The notes under the pieces: model-generated | Databases searched by the model: none | What the model was told of the DNA's origin: nothing | The model's input: only the letters and a program-made list of their open reading frames with translations | In this document: positions 24,741-37,070 of the stretch, piece after piece | Numbering within the stretch: the first letter of the stretch is position 1 | Layout of the letters: each line of letters begins with the position of its first letter | Position numbers and translations under genes: made by a program | DNA from: Cocos nucifera | Lineage: Eukaryota > Streptophyta > Magnoliopsida > Arecales > Arecaceae | Length of the DNA: 64,000 bases | Assembly: GCA_006176705.1 (NCBI GenBank) | Contig: QRFJ01000373.1 | Location: 556,705 to 620,704, forward strand | Direction of reading: 5' to 3'

Positions 24741-25499
24741 TTACTATTTATATATTTGAATGAAACTTGATGAACCGTTTAAATATAAGAAACATGTTAC
24801 TTATCTTCTTCTTTCTTGTTAACTCTTGATATTAAATTAGGTTGTCATATGAAAACTTCAAATCATGTTTGTTAAATATTATCCATACTTCAATCAAACT
24901 AATTTTTTATTTTACCTATATTATTAAATTTTATTATTAATTATTTTAATTTTAGTACATAATTTTATAGTTATAATTAAATAATTAAAATTATCTTATT
25001 TTTTTTATTTATATTTACTATTTTTTAGTTATCTATTTATGCAAAAAATAATAAAATATTTGAAGTAAATTATAAATTAATTAGTTATTTATGTAATTAA
25101 TAGATATAATTAATTATTAAATTAATTTATTTATAATTAATTTATAAAATATTTATTAAAATATATTAAATTAAAATTAAATATTATATATTTTTACATA
25201 ATTATAAATTATATAGATTTTAAGCATATATATTATCCTATTTTTTTAGTATAAATAGTATTATAAATAGATAATACTAATAATTTTTTATCAATGGATA
25301 ATTTAGTAAAAATATCATCCATCTACTCTTCCATTCCTTTGATACTAATAGATAAGAAAATTATTCTCATCCATCATTCTATATTTTACTAAACAGATGG
25401 GAGGATGGATGGATCTTCCATCAGATCCATCCATCCATCCACTCTTCCATCTTTTCTTTGTTTCTTATCTATCCTTCAATCCATCCTCCATATCAAATA
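24741..25499 (+). other. Right remainder of the Harbinger element
   Basis: Very AT-rich noncoding DNA from the LTR-element insertion site to the proposed right inverted end (ccatccatccatcc-rich block, about 25.32-25.49 kb). No coding signal. Confidence 0.45.
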
Positions 25500-28400
25500 A
25501 AGGGTTAGAGTCCATTTATGTAGCTTATCTTATTCACATCTTAAAGTTTCTATTTCTCCCGTACACCCAAAATCTTTCTTCTTATTTGTTTAACATCTTC
25601 ATGAAATATTTTTTCAGTTGCTCTGTTTGGTTTAGATTATCTCATTGATATCCTAAATTTATTCTAGTTAGGTTATCTTTTTGACGTAGCTGATCTCCTT
25701 GATGTCTTAAAATTCTTATAAAATATTTCTTTCTATATATTTATTTAACTTGTTTAGGCCCTAAATATTTTGCCCAATTGTTTATGTCTTTCATGTACAC
25801 CGTAAACCTTTCTTGCCATTTGGTCCATTCTTTGTATCCTAAAAAATATGCCGCCTAAATTTTCATCACTTCTTTAGTCTCGTGGAAGAGAAATCCCTAG
25901 ATACATACATATCTACTAGCATCTTTTGATATATTAATGCTCCACATCGAGTTGTGGCATTCAAAATGCAGCTCCTTCAAATCCAAAACTAGTAGATACA
26001 AATGTCATCCAATATTCATTGTCGTGAATAAATATCTATAGTGCTCGAGATTAGATAAGTGAATGTCCTATATTATGTCGGTGACCTCAAGAGTCACATC
26101 AGTGATATCTGATAAACTTTTAAGTAAAAGAATTTACATAGAAAATAAAAAGAGAAAAATAAATAAGTTGTATAATTCATTGCTTAAAAAATAATGCATA
26201 CTTCCAAGTAATTGTCTATCTATATCTCATAACACAAAAATAATGCATGGTTCTCGACAAACTCCTTGTACTTTTGATGAAAGAGCTCCATGATACAAAA
26301 GTAGATGTTAATGACTTGTACATAATCAAATATGGGTTGTTAGGATAATAAAGTACATGAGTAACTAAGGCATAGGAGCATCATTTATATACATCACTCC
26401 ATAATATAGCTCATCATAAATGAGCTGCATCCACTACATTAGCAATACGAGAAGATTAGATGTATCTAGGTCCTCCCAGATGGTCTCACTGTATAAAATA
26501 TGAAAGTATTAACAAATAAATATACGACTAACAATGAGAGATAGAAGCATAGTTTTCAATAATTTGCTTAGAGTTATCTCTATCGACAAAGAAATCAATT
26601 GTTCCTTCATGGTACGAAGCTAGTATACCTTCCCTCTTCTCGTGAAAGGTGTGCTTTCATGCTAATAATTTTGGCCTATCCTGCATCATTGATTTCTCGA
26701 CATCTATCATTGTACTGTAATCTTGAATATGCTAAGAGTGATGCAAGTATAGCAAAACATTTAAAGTAAGTGAATAAAGTAATTAATGTGTATTAGAAGC
26801 ATGTGATGTAAAGTTATAAATATACATAGAAACTAAATTATTAATATATAAGAAATTTCTTTACTTCTCAAGGGGGATGAATCTTGTTGGATTGAAAATG
26901 ATTGGCGCAACTTCATAATGCAGAAGCAATAAGCTCCAAAAATATAGATAATTGAGCATACAGATCATTTTTAGGAACTAGCTATGGCCATACTTTACCT
27001 AATTTTGTCACTTATTATTTTTTCTCACACATTTATATATCTTAGGAAGGGATGATATGGCCTTTGCCTTCTCTATAGGCTTTCTCTCGCATACTTTCAA
27101 TTTTACTCGCCTATATAAGGAGGACATATGTTTAGCGACAATAATTTTCTTTTTATGCTTAACATCAGCTCAAGTGATCTAAAAAAAATAAATATATTTA
27201 TGCAATAAGCATTTATAGTGTCATATAATATTGGCCCATAAAATCATAAAAATATCTCCATGATTTCTATACTATGGTGCATTTGGAGCTTCACTACATC
27301 TAGATGGGACTCTTCATTTACAATGGTATGCTCTATCCTTACCTAATAATGAAGATTATTTAGATCATACATAACGCCACATCCTATGTTCGATTTTAGA
27401 TCTACAAACTTTGCTTACATCAGATGGAGTGTCAACCTCGTCACTAATATCTTCAATTTGTATCATATGCTTATCTCGAAAGATCTTTTTGATGCATAAT
27501 AGTTTCCAATCAAATAAAACTATTCATGTGTCCTCCACTCTAACATTCTCAATAAATTGAGGGTCCTCTACGTGAATGTTATGTGCAATTAAGGATCTCT
27601 CAACCACTATAATGTGTCACTCAAACTTCAATTGGATATCATTTACTTGGATTGGATAATGATAGTTGAAACACCATAGATTATTAAAGTAGAATTTTCT
27701 ATGTGCCATTTAAATATAATTATATAAAACTATTACAAATATTTGCAACATCTAAATAATTATGTAGAAATATGATAGATGCGTGCTTGAGAGATTTTAT
27801 TGTATACCGCCACAACATATATATGCTAAATGGGAATAAATGTGTGCTATATAAAGATTAGTATTAATTGCATGACCATAAGAGTATGTACGGACCTCCT
27901 CTCTCTCATCTATCGCATTCTGTCCTTATGGCCTTATTCATGAGAGGAGGTATAACTTCTCCTTAGAATCTAACTTTTTGACCATCTGACGATAACTAAA
28001 AAATTAAATCATGCACCAGCTTTAAATTTTTATAATGTTAGAAACAAATATGTATACTTTAAATCTTTTTAAACTCTTCATTATGTGGATGATTGCCTTC
28101 ACCTTGCAAAAGAATAGGGTATTACTTCAACACAAAAGATGGGGATACATATATATATATATATATATATATATGGTACTCAATAGCTTCTTATAAGGCT
28201 GTTGATATGCTCAACAACCCATGTCTACTGAAAAACCAATATAATTATTACATTCAAAGTCAGTACAATTTTTAAATAATTAAATTGCAAGTAAACATAA
28301 ATATGCTTATCACCAGAGCGGCTATACATCTATCCATACAACCAGCAGAGCCTCCATTGGTCATATTCCTTTTGCACACACTCTCTACTAGGTCAGGAAT

Positions 28401-28570
28401 CTGTCAATGAATGAAAAAATTGCAAGACTCCAACCATATGATCTTAAATGGTTCAAATCATCAACATAATGAACATAATCCCTTAGGAATATGGTAGTGG
28501 ATGGCTAGAAAAAGGATAGTAAAAGAAGGATAGAGGGTACATAACTTTGTAAAATTCTTTATACCTTAAA
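25500..28570. other. AT-rich intergenic DNA, possibly part of a decayed transposon
   Basis: No intact frame. Patches of normal base composition at 25.9-28.5 kb on the minus strand look like old coding sequence broken by many stops, and they lie downstream of the DUF1985-like remnant. I could not assign them. A (TA)n tract lies at 28147-28173. Confidence 0.35.
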
Positions 28571-28574
28571 ATCA

Positions 28575-28910
28575 TGACCTTCTAACAAGATACTTTAATT
28601 ATTTTTTAACTACATCTCCGACAGTCTTTATGCGATCACCATCAAAAAAGCGAGTAATAAGATCAGACTGAACCATCCCCTCTCCATGCAGTTTGATCTT
28701 ATCACCCATGGCCTTCAAATCCAGGATGAAAAAAAAATCAGTGCCCACAAAATGTATCAGCAACTTACGAAACCAAAAGCCCTCCTCCTCATCATCTCAG
28801 AAGGAGAGTATTGTATTTAGTATTGACCTACTTTGCTTGATGTATAGAAGCTAAAGCATATAGCCAAATGGAGTCTCAATTATCCTTTCCTTCTACTCCT
28901 TAGACATGGA
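28575..28910 (-). pseudogene. DUF1985-like domain remnant (transposon-borne)
   Basis: One minus-strand frame with three stops reads ETPFGYML, IKQSRSILNTIL, DDEEEGFWFRKLL, then SDLITRFFDGDRIKTVGDV. The order (TPFG, Leu-rich, acidic then W-F-R, and the RFF-DG...V closing motif) is the pattern of plant DUF1985 domains. These are usually carried, with an Ulp1-like protease, inside Mutator-like elements. I could not recognise the protease part. Identification is from memory of the family pattern. Confidence 0.4.
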
Positions 28911-31020
28911 CTCCGTAAAAATATCTACAATATCAATATAGTGTGGCTAAAGCAATATCTTTCATTAACCATATTTATTGGGCCAACAAAAAATACTTTG
29001 CCTCTCCTCTTTGCATCAAAAATCATATTCAAATAATAATTAACGTCTTGTATAAATATAAACAAGTGTTCACAATTAGGGGAGAATAATCAAAATAATA
29101 AAAGTTTCAATATACCATGCAAAAAGAACATGATGTCTATTTCTTGTAATAATTCAAACATATAAACTAGCTTGGTTAATAATTAACAAAAACGATAATA
29201 AGAAATAATCAAGACTAATAAATCCTTGTTTTATATGCAAGTATATCTATTATTTATAATTTTATCAAATTTTGAAATCCTCACTTAAAAATAACCACCA
29301 TATAAATGAATTTTTATAACTAAATAATTTTTAAAAATATAATCTAAAAAGTAAATAATAGGATTCATAGAAAAAAATGGTTGAATTTAAAAGAACAATT
29401 GTAAAATTCTTGAGAAATACTTGGGTGTTGGTCATACCATGAAAAATTATATTTTGATATAAAGCAAAAGGTTTGAGCAGACAAAAGATATGTGGCATAA
29501 ATTTTAAAAAAAAAGATCATATAATATCTACATCTGAACAATAATCTTTTGCAACCTTTCACTCTCAGACCATGCTTCTTTACATTAATTTGTATGATAT
29601 ATATTCTCTAATACATACTACTATAGATACTAAGGAAACCAAAATAGCATAAATAAATAGTATTAATTTTTTTGTTAACTTTTTGTTATCTAATACAAAT
29701 TAATGTTCTACTATTTCTTTTTTTAGATATGCTAAGGCAAATAATATTTTTATTGTTCTAATATATTAACATGTACATAAATTATAGTGGAATTAAGCTC
29801 ATAGGATTCATTATAACAGCTAAGAGAGGGTAATGGAACCTTAAAAGCCAATAGCTGAAAATAGAGATTGAAATGAGGCATTGTCGAACTCATAAGTATA
29901 AATTAATTTTTCCTAATTTTAAAATTATATTAACCTCTCTTATACCTAAATTATATCATTATCATAAAACTAGATTCATATCAAAATTTACTCTTACTTT
30001 TATTATAATGAAGATGAAAACTCTGATTAACTAAATTAATTATGATAATAATATAAAGCGAGGACACCACATCCAACATAAGTATATAAGATATAAGGTA
30101 TATAACTCAGATGAACTTCTCTTTGTGAAGTAAATGACTCTGAATTTATACTACCTCCAATATTAACAAATCATAAAAAAATTATTTACACAATGATAGA
30201 ACACCCAATTATTAGAAAGAAATTGCAAAAAGTTATATATATATATAATATTAAAGTATAACCTTATATAAACATAATTGGTAGAAAAAATCAAGATAAA
30301 AAACATTAAATATATATATAGATCACTCTCAACTTCATTATTAATTACCAAGTTTTAAGGATTATCATGATAAGTCATACGCGTATTATGATTTTTTCTA
30401 ATTTAAACATAGATTACTGGATAAATATAAATATTAGTAATAATTCTATATCCACAAAAATAATTCAATAATGATCATTAGTAACAAGTAAAAAATTCAG
30501 CATGTAAAAAAATATTGAGCTATATCATAAAGGTAAAAATTAGATATCTAATTATAGCCCCATAAAAAAAAATTTCTTTCAATTATTAAAGACCACTATA
30601 ATAACATTTTAATATATGAAAGAGGGATTGTGGTGAGATAATTCATTACCCTCCCATCATCTACTTCCAATACAATTCTTTATCAGATATATTTCTCACG
30701 GTATATGAAACGATCAATTAGAGAATTGATGAAATTAAGAAAAAAAATAAGACCTCTATAATATGCATACAAACCTTTTTTTCTCTCTCCATCTCTATCC
30801 CTCTCTCTTCTTCTAATAAGGCCCTATATTATGATAAAAAATAATATATCAAGAAATAGATCAAAAAACTCAAAAGTGAAACTAGCCAAGAATCAAATCC
30901 TACGAGCCAATGGAGAAGAGGAGAATAAATCAAACCTTCTCACTACTTGATTGGATCCGATAAATATGGAGTGATCGTAGGAGCGCATCAAGGCCAAGAG
31001 AAAAATATATTAAAATTCAT
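28911..31020. other. AT-rich intergenic DNA
   Basis: Nothing recognisable: roughly 75% AT, short frames only. Confidence 0.5.
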
Positions 31021-31548
31021 TACCATATCTTACTCTAATTAAAATTTTATTTTTAATTGGTCATTAGTTTTAATGGCTTTAGGAGTTTACTTGACTATTT
31101 CTTTTATGACTTATTTTCAAATAAGACTCCATCTCTAGAGATACTATATTTAGTTTAGAGTTTGTATTTTAGTGAATTTTTGATTTTTAAGTTTAGGTAC
31201 AAGTAAAATATTCCACTTATATGATGCTATATTTAAAAGGATCTTTGGTATCTCCTTCGTATATAGAAGAGTATGAAAAAGTGTGTGGAAGAGCATAAAA
31301 AAGTATGTGAAAGAATATGAAAAAGTGTGTGGGAAGAAAGAAAGGAGAAATTACTTTTGTATATAGAAGTATTTTTGTGAGTTTCAGCCTTTATTCTCTT
31401 TTAAATAAATTTATTTTTCTCTTTCAAATTTTATTTTCTATGATTATTTTTTCTCATGATTCTCTACAAATAATTTTTTATATGTGGTATTTGTTCTGAA
31501 TCTTAGGTCAGTACGATCGATCTGCTCTAGATAGCATACTAGTTTACA
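31021..31548 (+). repeat. 5' LTR of the small LTR element
   Basis: Shares in order with the right copy: ggtcattag, gatgctatatttaaa, ggtatctcctt, aagagtatgaaaaagt, then cgatctgctctagatagcat. An extra run of gaaaaagtgtgtg-type repeats makes it longer. The ctatttaaa word could be its TATA box. Confidence 0.75.
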
Positions 31549-33145
31549 TAATATCAAAGCTAAATTTTGATATTACTGATTTATGTGTTTTATGGCTTTA
31601 CATGATGTTAGAGCCATAGGCTAGGATAGTGATTGAGCGGTTTGCAACTTTGATCAGATTTATTTAGAGCATAATTTTTGAAGTGATGACTCAATTATTA
31701 GTATTTCCCATGTTTGTAACTTGATGTAGTTGAAGAGCTTGCAGTAATTAATTATATGATGATGCAAGCATATGAAATTTTACTTTGATTATGTAAGAAG
31801 TAAATCATGGTGACTAATATTACTATCTTCTATATTAATATATGTGAGATGTCTGACCTTATCAACATCAACAAGACTGCTTTTGTGAGTTTCATTTCTC
31901 TTTATAAGTTGAACAACACATGATTCATGTTGGAAGGGTCTTAGCAAATCTTATTTAAAAGACTAAAATTTATGAAATATTTTAGATGAGTCAAAGACTA
32001 TGCCCACATATGAGACTGTAAGAAAAATGTAGAATGTAAAATCTAGGAAGATAATGTAGATTATGTAAATTTTAGTTGATAAAAAAAATTATCTCCATAT
32101 TCAATATATAAAGAAGTCGAAAAAAATATGGGATATTCTTACTACTGTCCACTCAAATTCATACAAGATAAGATATCTCAAACAAATATTACTAAAAAAG
32201 TGGATTCTGGTTCTAAGCTTCTCCAAGGATCTAGAAGAAGATTAATAAAATTGGTTCAAAGATCAAGATTTGAGATCAGGAGAGTTTGATTAGATAGAGT
32301 TTGAATTAATTTTTAAAGACTCGAAGCATGGAAAGATTGATCAACTTGAGGATTAATCAAGTCCATAAGAGAATCTAGAGCAGTAGGAGCTTGATCAAGT
32401 GGATAATGCATCAAGTTTAGAAAAAATCATGATTGAAGGATCAGTTGATTTTGAAATTGCTCAAGAAGAATCAAAGGATGCTATTGTTGATCGGATTATG
32501 AAGATCTTTATTGAAGAATTAAACCTTGTAGAATAGTCCTATATTGAAGCTATCCAAGATTTGAATATTTTTTATGGAGATTTAGTCGGGCATGAAGATG
32601 AAGAACTGCCTAAATTTGAAGTAGCTTCGAAAGTCAAGTAACATGAAGATATATTTAGTGGAGATGATTCTCACCGTGCTTTGGTGTTTGATAAGATTTT
32701 TGATATATTAATTAATTTTGAAGTTACTTTAATGTTCAAGCCAGTAGAAGACTCTATGCATAAAGAATATAGAAACTAACTATATGCAGATATTTGAAGC
32801 TCTTTAAGTAGACATATATGAATATGGCCAAAGTAATTACAACCATCAATTTGATATTCATTGGAATAAGATGGATATTTGAAAGAATCTTGGCATCATG
32901 ATCATGAAGTCAGTGCCAAAAGAGTATTGTAAGACATCATCATCTTTGACATACATATCGAAAAGGACAAGCCAATGAAGAAATTATTTTTTGAGCTAAT
33001 AAAGAAGTTCTATCATTTCAATTATTGGTTCAATAAGTTATTATATGCTGTAATAATGGCAATGGCTACTATGATATTTCATGATATTAACAAATTCAAT
33101 ATTGTTGGCATGGACTTTACAATAAGAAAAAGTATTGAGATTTAT

Positions 33146-33628
33146 TGCCAAGTCCTAATCTAATTAAGATTACATTTTTAGTTGGTCATTAATTTAATAA
33201 ATTTTAGACTTGATTATTTCTTACATGTTCTATTTTCAAATAGGACTCTATCTAAATTTACTCTATTTAGTTTAGGTCTATGTTTTAGTGGATTTTTGAT
33301 TTTTGAGTTAAGATACAAGTCAAACATTCCACCCATGTGATGCTCTATTTAAAGAGATTTTTGGTATCTTTTTTGAGCATGGAAGAGTATGAAAAAGTAT
33401 ATAGGAAGAAAGAGAGAGAAGAGATTATTATTGCATGTAGAGACTCTTTTGTGAGATATTTCTATAATCTTTAATCTTTAATCTCTTTTGAATAAATTTG
33501 TTCTTTCCTAACTTTCTTTCATAATTATTTTTTTTCTCATAATTTTCTCCAAATATTTTGTGTTTGGTATTTATTGTAGATTTTAGATCAGCATGATCGA
33601 TCTACTCTAGATAGCATGTTGTTGTATA
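33146..33628 (+). repeat. 3' LTR of the small LTR element
   Basis: Starts tgccaagtcctaatc and ends near agatagcatgttgttgta; about 80% alike to the left copy by eye. Confidence 0.75.
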
Positions 33629-33928
33629 AACTATTTTTTTTGGATGAAGATTAGAAAGGGATGGGAGAAAGAAGTAATCGTATTTAATCGAGGGTAATTT
33701 AGTTTAATAGAGATAAAAAGTAAGTGATAGACTAAAAGTTTTAACTTAGCCAATAAGATTTCAAAGTTAAGGCCTAGTCTACTATTGGATTAGCCATTAA
33801 ATTTTATAAATTATAAAGTAACTAAATTTTGTTGCTTATGGACTAACAAATGAATATGTTGTTAGGTCATATTTGGCTTGAAATTTAATGGTTCAAAATT
33901 AAAAGTTGCATAGGTTAATTTATTTATT

Positions 33929-35302
33929 GGATAAATTATAGGAATATTCTTTCAACTTTAATTGAATTTTATTTATACTCTCTCAATATTAAAAAATGTC
34001 AAATCAATCTTTCAAGTTTTCAAGATATTTCAAAATGATCATATTATTTACTCACTAATAAATGATGTTAGCTTGCCATATCAATGGATGCGGGGGGTTG
34101 TTGATGAGAAAGAGGTAGAGGTGGAAAGAGCCACCATGGAGAGAGAGTGGGATCATGGAGATTGTCTTGAATGGGGAGGATGGCATCAAAGATCTTATGA
34201 ATGGGATTGGAGGAAGAAAAGAAGGTGAGGAGGAAGAGGAGGGGTCATTGATAAGAAAGGGGTGGAGGTGAAGGAAGCCACCATGAAGGTAGAGGGCTTA
34301 TGGGTAGGCTTGAAAAAGAAGGATAACGAGAAGGAGGATGAAAAGAAAGAAAATGGAAGGATAGATTACCAGCGAAAAGGGATGGAGGTGGATGGAGCTG
34401 CCATGGAGACAAAGGGCTCATGGGCAAGCTTGGAGGAGAAAGATGAGAAAAAAAAGTAGATGAGGAAGGAGAGAAGGGAAGAAGAGTCACCAGCAAGGAA
34501 TGGATGAAGGTGGAGAAAATTACTATAAAAAGAAAAGGCTTATGGATGGCCTTGGAGGAAGTGGACAACAAAGAGAAAGGATTGAGAAGTGAGGGGAGAG
34601 GGAAGGATGGATTGCCGACAAGAAGGGCAGAGGTAGCTATCGTAGAGGGAGAGAGCTTATAGATGGCTTGGAGGAGAAGAGGGTGAGGAGATAGAGGAGT
34701 GAGAAGGATTGATTGTTGGTGAGAAGAATGGAAGTGGTCGCTATAGAGGAAAGGGGCTCATGGATGGCTTGAAAAAGAAGAATGATGAGGAGAAATGGTT
34801 GGAGGAGGAGAGAAGAGGAAAAAAGGGATCAACGATGAAGAATGATCGAAGGTGGAGGGAGCCATTGCCGAGGAAAATGGCTCATGAACGAGCTTGAATG
34901 AGAAGAAATGGGTGAGAAGGAAGATGGGTAGCAAGAAGGGGTCATCAATGAAGAATGGATCGAGGTGGAAGAAGTCATTATTGAGAAAAAATGGATGAGG
35001 AGGAAGGAAAGAAGGAAGAGGAAGAGGGAGAAAAAGGGACATTGGTGCTGAAGGAAGAGGTAATTTATCAAAGAGGAGGAAGGAGGGAGGAGGGAGGAGG
35101 TGAGGATAAAGATATTTTGATAATTTTAAAAAATTAAAATATCATATAATAGTCATGTAATATTATTTCGTTAATCGGGATAAATGGTAGGATCATTTAA
35201 AAATATCTCAAAAATTACAAGAGCTAGTTTGACATTTTTTAAAGTTAAGAGAGTATAAGTGAAATTAAACCAATGTTGAGGGAGTGTTTTTATAATTTAT
35301 CC
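33929..35302. mobile_element. Mutator-like (MULE-type) element with GA-rich internal repeats
   Basis: Terminal inverted repeats of about 150 bp begin GGATAAATTATA at 33929 and end TATAATTTATCC at 35302. Inner landmarks pair up: tatactctctcaatatt and aaaaaatgtcaaa on the left against the complements of agagagtataag and tttgacatttttt on the right. Flanks ttatttatt (33920-33928) and ttatatatt (35303-35311) agree at 7 of 9 positions, fitting a 9 bp Mutator target duplication. The interior (34090-35100) is GA-rich with imperfect units of about 115 bp (ggaggtg.agg.agccaccatg..., gggctcatggatgg.cttgga). It encodes no transposase. Confidence 0.7.
34140..35100 (+). repeat. GA-rich imperfect tandem repeats inside the MULE-type element
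   Basis: About eight units carry the recurring pair agccaccatgga and agggctcatggatggcttgga at roughly 110-120 bp spacing. They give short K/E-rich frames on the plus strand and F/P/S-rich shadows on the minus strand. No continuous frame spans the array, so I do not call a gene. Confidence 0.65.
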
Positions 35303-36780
35303 TTATATATTTTTGTTCATCAACTATGCTGTAACATTTTTCTTCTTCTTTTTTGCTAGCTTGATGCATTGATCTCTTCGCTTGATCAACAATAGCTATA
35401 TTTTCTTTTCCATTTCTTCTATTATTCACTAATCTTCAAATGCCCAATGCTTAACCCAACCTCCAATCTTCCTCTTCCTTCTCTCTCCTCTTCTCTTTTG
35501 ATATAACTGGAGTTAATGACAAAATTATGGGAGCTCTCTAATTCATTCTAGTTAGAGGGTTCTCCCAACCTCCCATCTACTAACATCTCTTTTCCTCTCT
35601 ATTTAGATCAATAATCTAATTTTTTCGATCAACAAAAAAGGAACTAAATTTCAAGATATACGGGTCGAGTCCAAGCTGGCTCAATTATATACAAGCTAAA
35701 CCTGAGCTAAAATTTCTTAGCATATATTAAGTAGGAGTTAAGCTCATATGAAACCATTTTAATTTTAACTTAAGCTAAATCAGAGCTTATTTTGCTTGTC
35801 TTAGACTTGTCTCCTTTCCTATTTATTAGTTTTATGGATATTTTATAGATTAACTATTATAGGAGAGAGGCAAGAATTTTATTTTGTTAATTTTGTGTGT
35901 TGCATTATGCATACTCATATATAGTTTGCTCATTTTATTCGAAAAAAATCCCTAGCAAATTTATATATATCCCCGATAAAGATGAATTTAAACAAGTTTA
36001 ATATTAGACTTACTCTTTATATAATTTGATATAGTATTATTTATAAAGTAGCAAGTGCATCTTCACAATTCAAAATCTATGCAATTATTAGCATGAAAGA
36101 TTTATATTCTTATTATTTTTTGCTATACAAATTATAGTGATATTAATTTACTCTACTAATCATCAATTGATCGTGCAAAGATTTAATATATTTCTAGCAA
36201 GTCATGCATAAATTTTTAAAGGAACAAGTTTAAAATAGACCTACATCATATTGTATGTGCAAAATGCTAGTAGAAATCTTAATTAGATTTCTTTTGTAAA
36301 GTTTTAGATCTCGATAAATTTGTTCACATGAAAAAGAAAAATATATACTAAGGTTCTAAAAAAATATAGCATTGTTAGACTCTAAAATGAATCTAACGAA
36401 AAATTCTTCTTGAGATTTTTATTGTTTTATAGGCCTATGTATTTTAAAACCCATATCGATCGTGATTTGTTGGTTAAGCCCAAAACACAAGCTCACATTG
36501 ACCCAAAATTATAATATATCAAATAAATCTTAAATAAATATATGATATCTAATTCTTATCTTTATAAAATTACTTTATATCTAAAAGATCAGCAGTAGTC
36601 AACCATTTAAACCATTTAATATATTACAACTTATTATAGATCAAATCAGATGAATGTAAATAAATTAAATTTAAATTAATAAATTTTTTGATCCTTCTTG
36701 TATCTAATCAGGCCGTATCCGGTATCGGCCTAACTACCGTTCAGCAATTATATTTATACAATTTGATAACTGTTGTTCTA
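35303..36780. other. AT-rich intergenic DNA upstream of the RCC1-repeat gene
   Basis: No gene or element recognised. Confidence 0.5.
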
Positions 36781-37070
36781 AAGCCGTCCAGCATTTTCGT
36801 TCCCACATGCCGGTTCAGCTAGCACGACTCATATGGATGCATCGGTCTCGTCCGGAGACTTCGGAAAACGTCTGGCCCATCTCGACCCGACACATCCCCA
36901 CGGAAAACGAAAGAGAGTATTTGAGGGTTGACGCCGGTAATTACGCCGTCATTTCTTTATGCGCTTCGAGTTGGACAACTTGCACTTCCACTTCGCCGCT
37001 TCGCTTTCCTTCTCTTCTGAAACACCTCCCCACCCAAAACCTTCGACCCAAAATCTTATCGAGCTTCGCC
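36781..37070 (+). promoter_or_regulatory. Promoter and leader of the RCC1-repeat gene
   Basis: GC content rises abruptly here, just upstream of the ATG at 37071. The last 110 bp is C/T-rich (cacttccacttcgccgcttcg), like a plant 5' leader. I see no convincing TATA box. Confidence 0.45.

Larger units (their letters stand above)
12745..25499 (+). mobile_element. Degenerate PIF/Harbinger transposon, split by an LTR element
   Basis: A class II element carries both genes expected of PIF/Harbinger: a DDE transposase (about 15.5-16.95 kb) and a Myb/SANT-like DNA-binding protein (17.2-18.4 kb), both on the plus strand. The outer ends are imperfect inverted copies: ggattggaaggatagac and ccatcgtttggttaag near 12.80-12.84 kb match, in reverse complement, the block at about 25.38-25.49 kb (ggattgaaggatagataag and ccatctgtttagtaaaa). 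Exact termini and the 3 bp target duplication could not be fixed, so the limits are approximate. The portion 18639-24740 is a later LTR-element insertion. The element is dead: stops and frameshifts abound. Confidence 0.65.
31021..33628 (+). mobile_element. Small non-autonomous LTR retrotransposon
   Basis: Two direct repeats of about 0.5 kb (31021-31548 and 33146-33628) bound a 1.6 kb interior. Directly after the left repeat comes taatatcaaagct, a decayed match to the plant initiator-Met tRNA primer site (TGGTATCAGAGC), which fixes the orientation as plus. The interior has no recognisable gag or pol. Its short frames (for example 32975-33163) match no family I know. I found no target duplication, and the right terminus is uncertain by a few bases. 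Confidence 0.65.

Noticed and set aside
34245..35071. Frames of 60-108 codons on both strands at 34.2-35.1 kb
   Set aside because: By-products of GA-rich tandem repeats inside a Mutator-like element; none spans the array.
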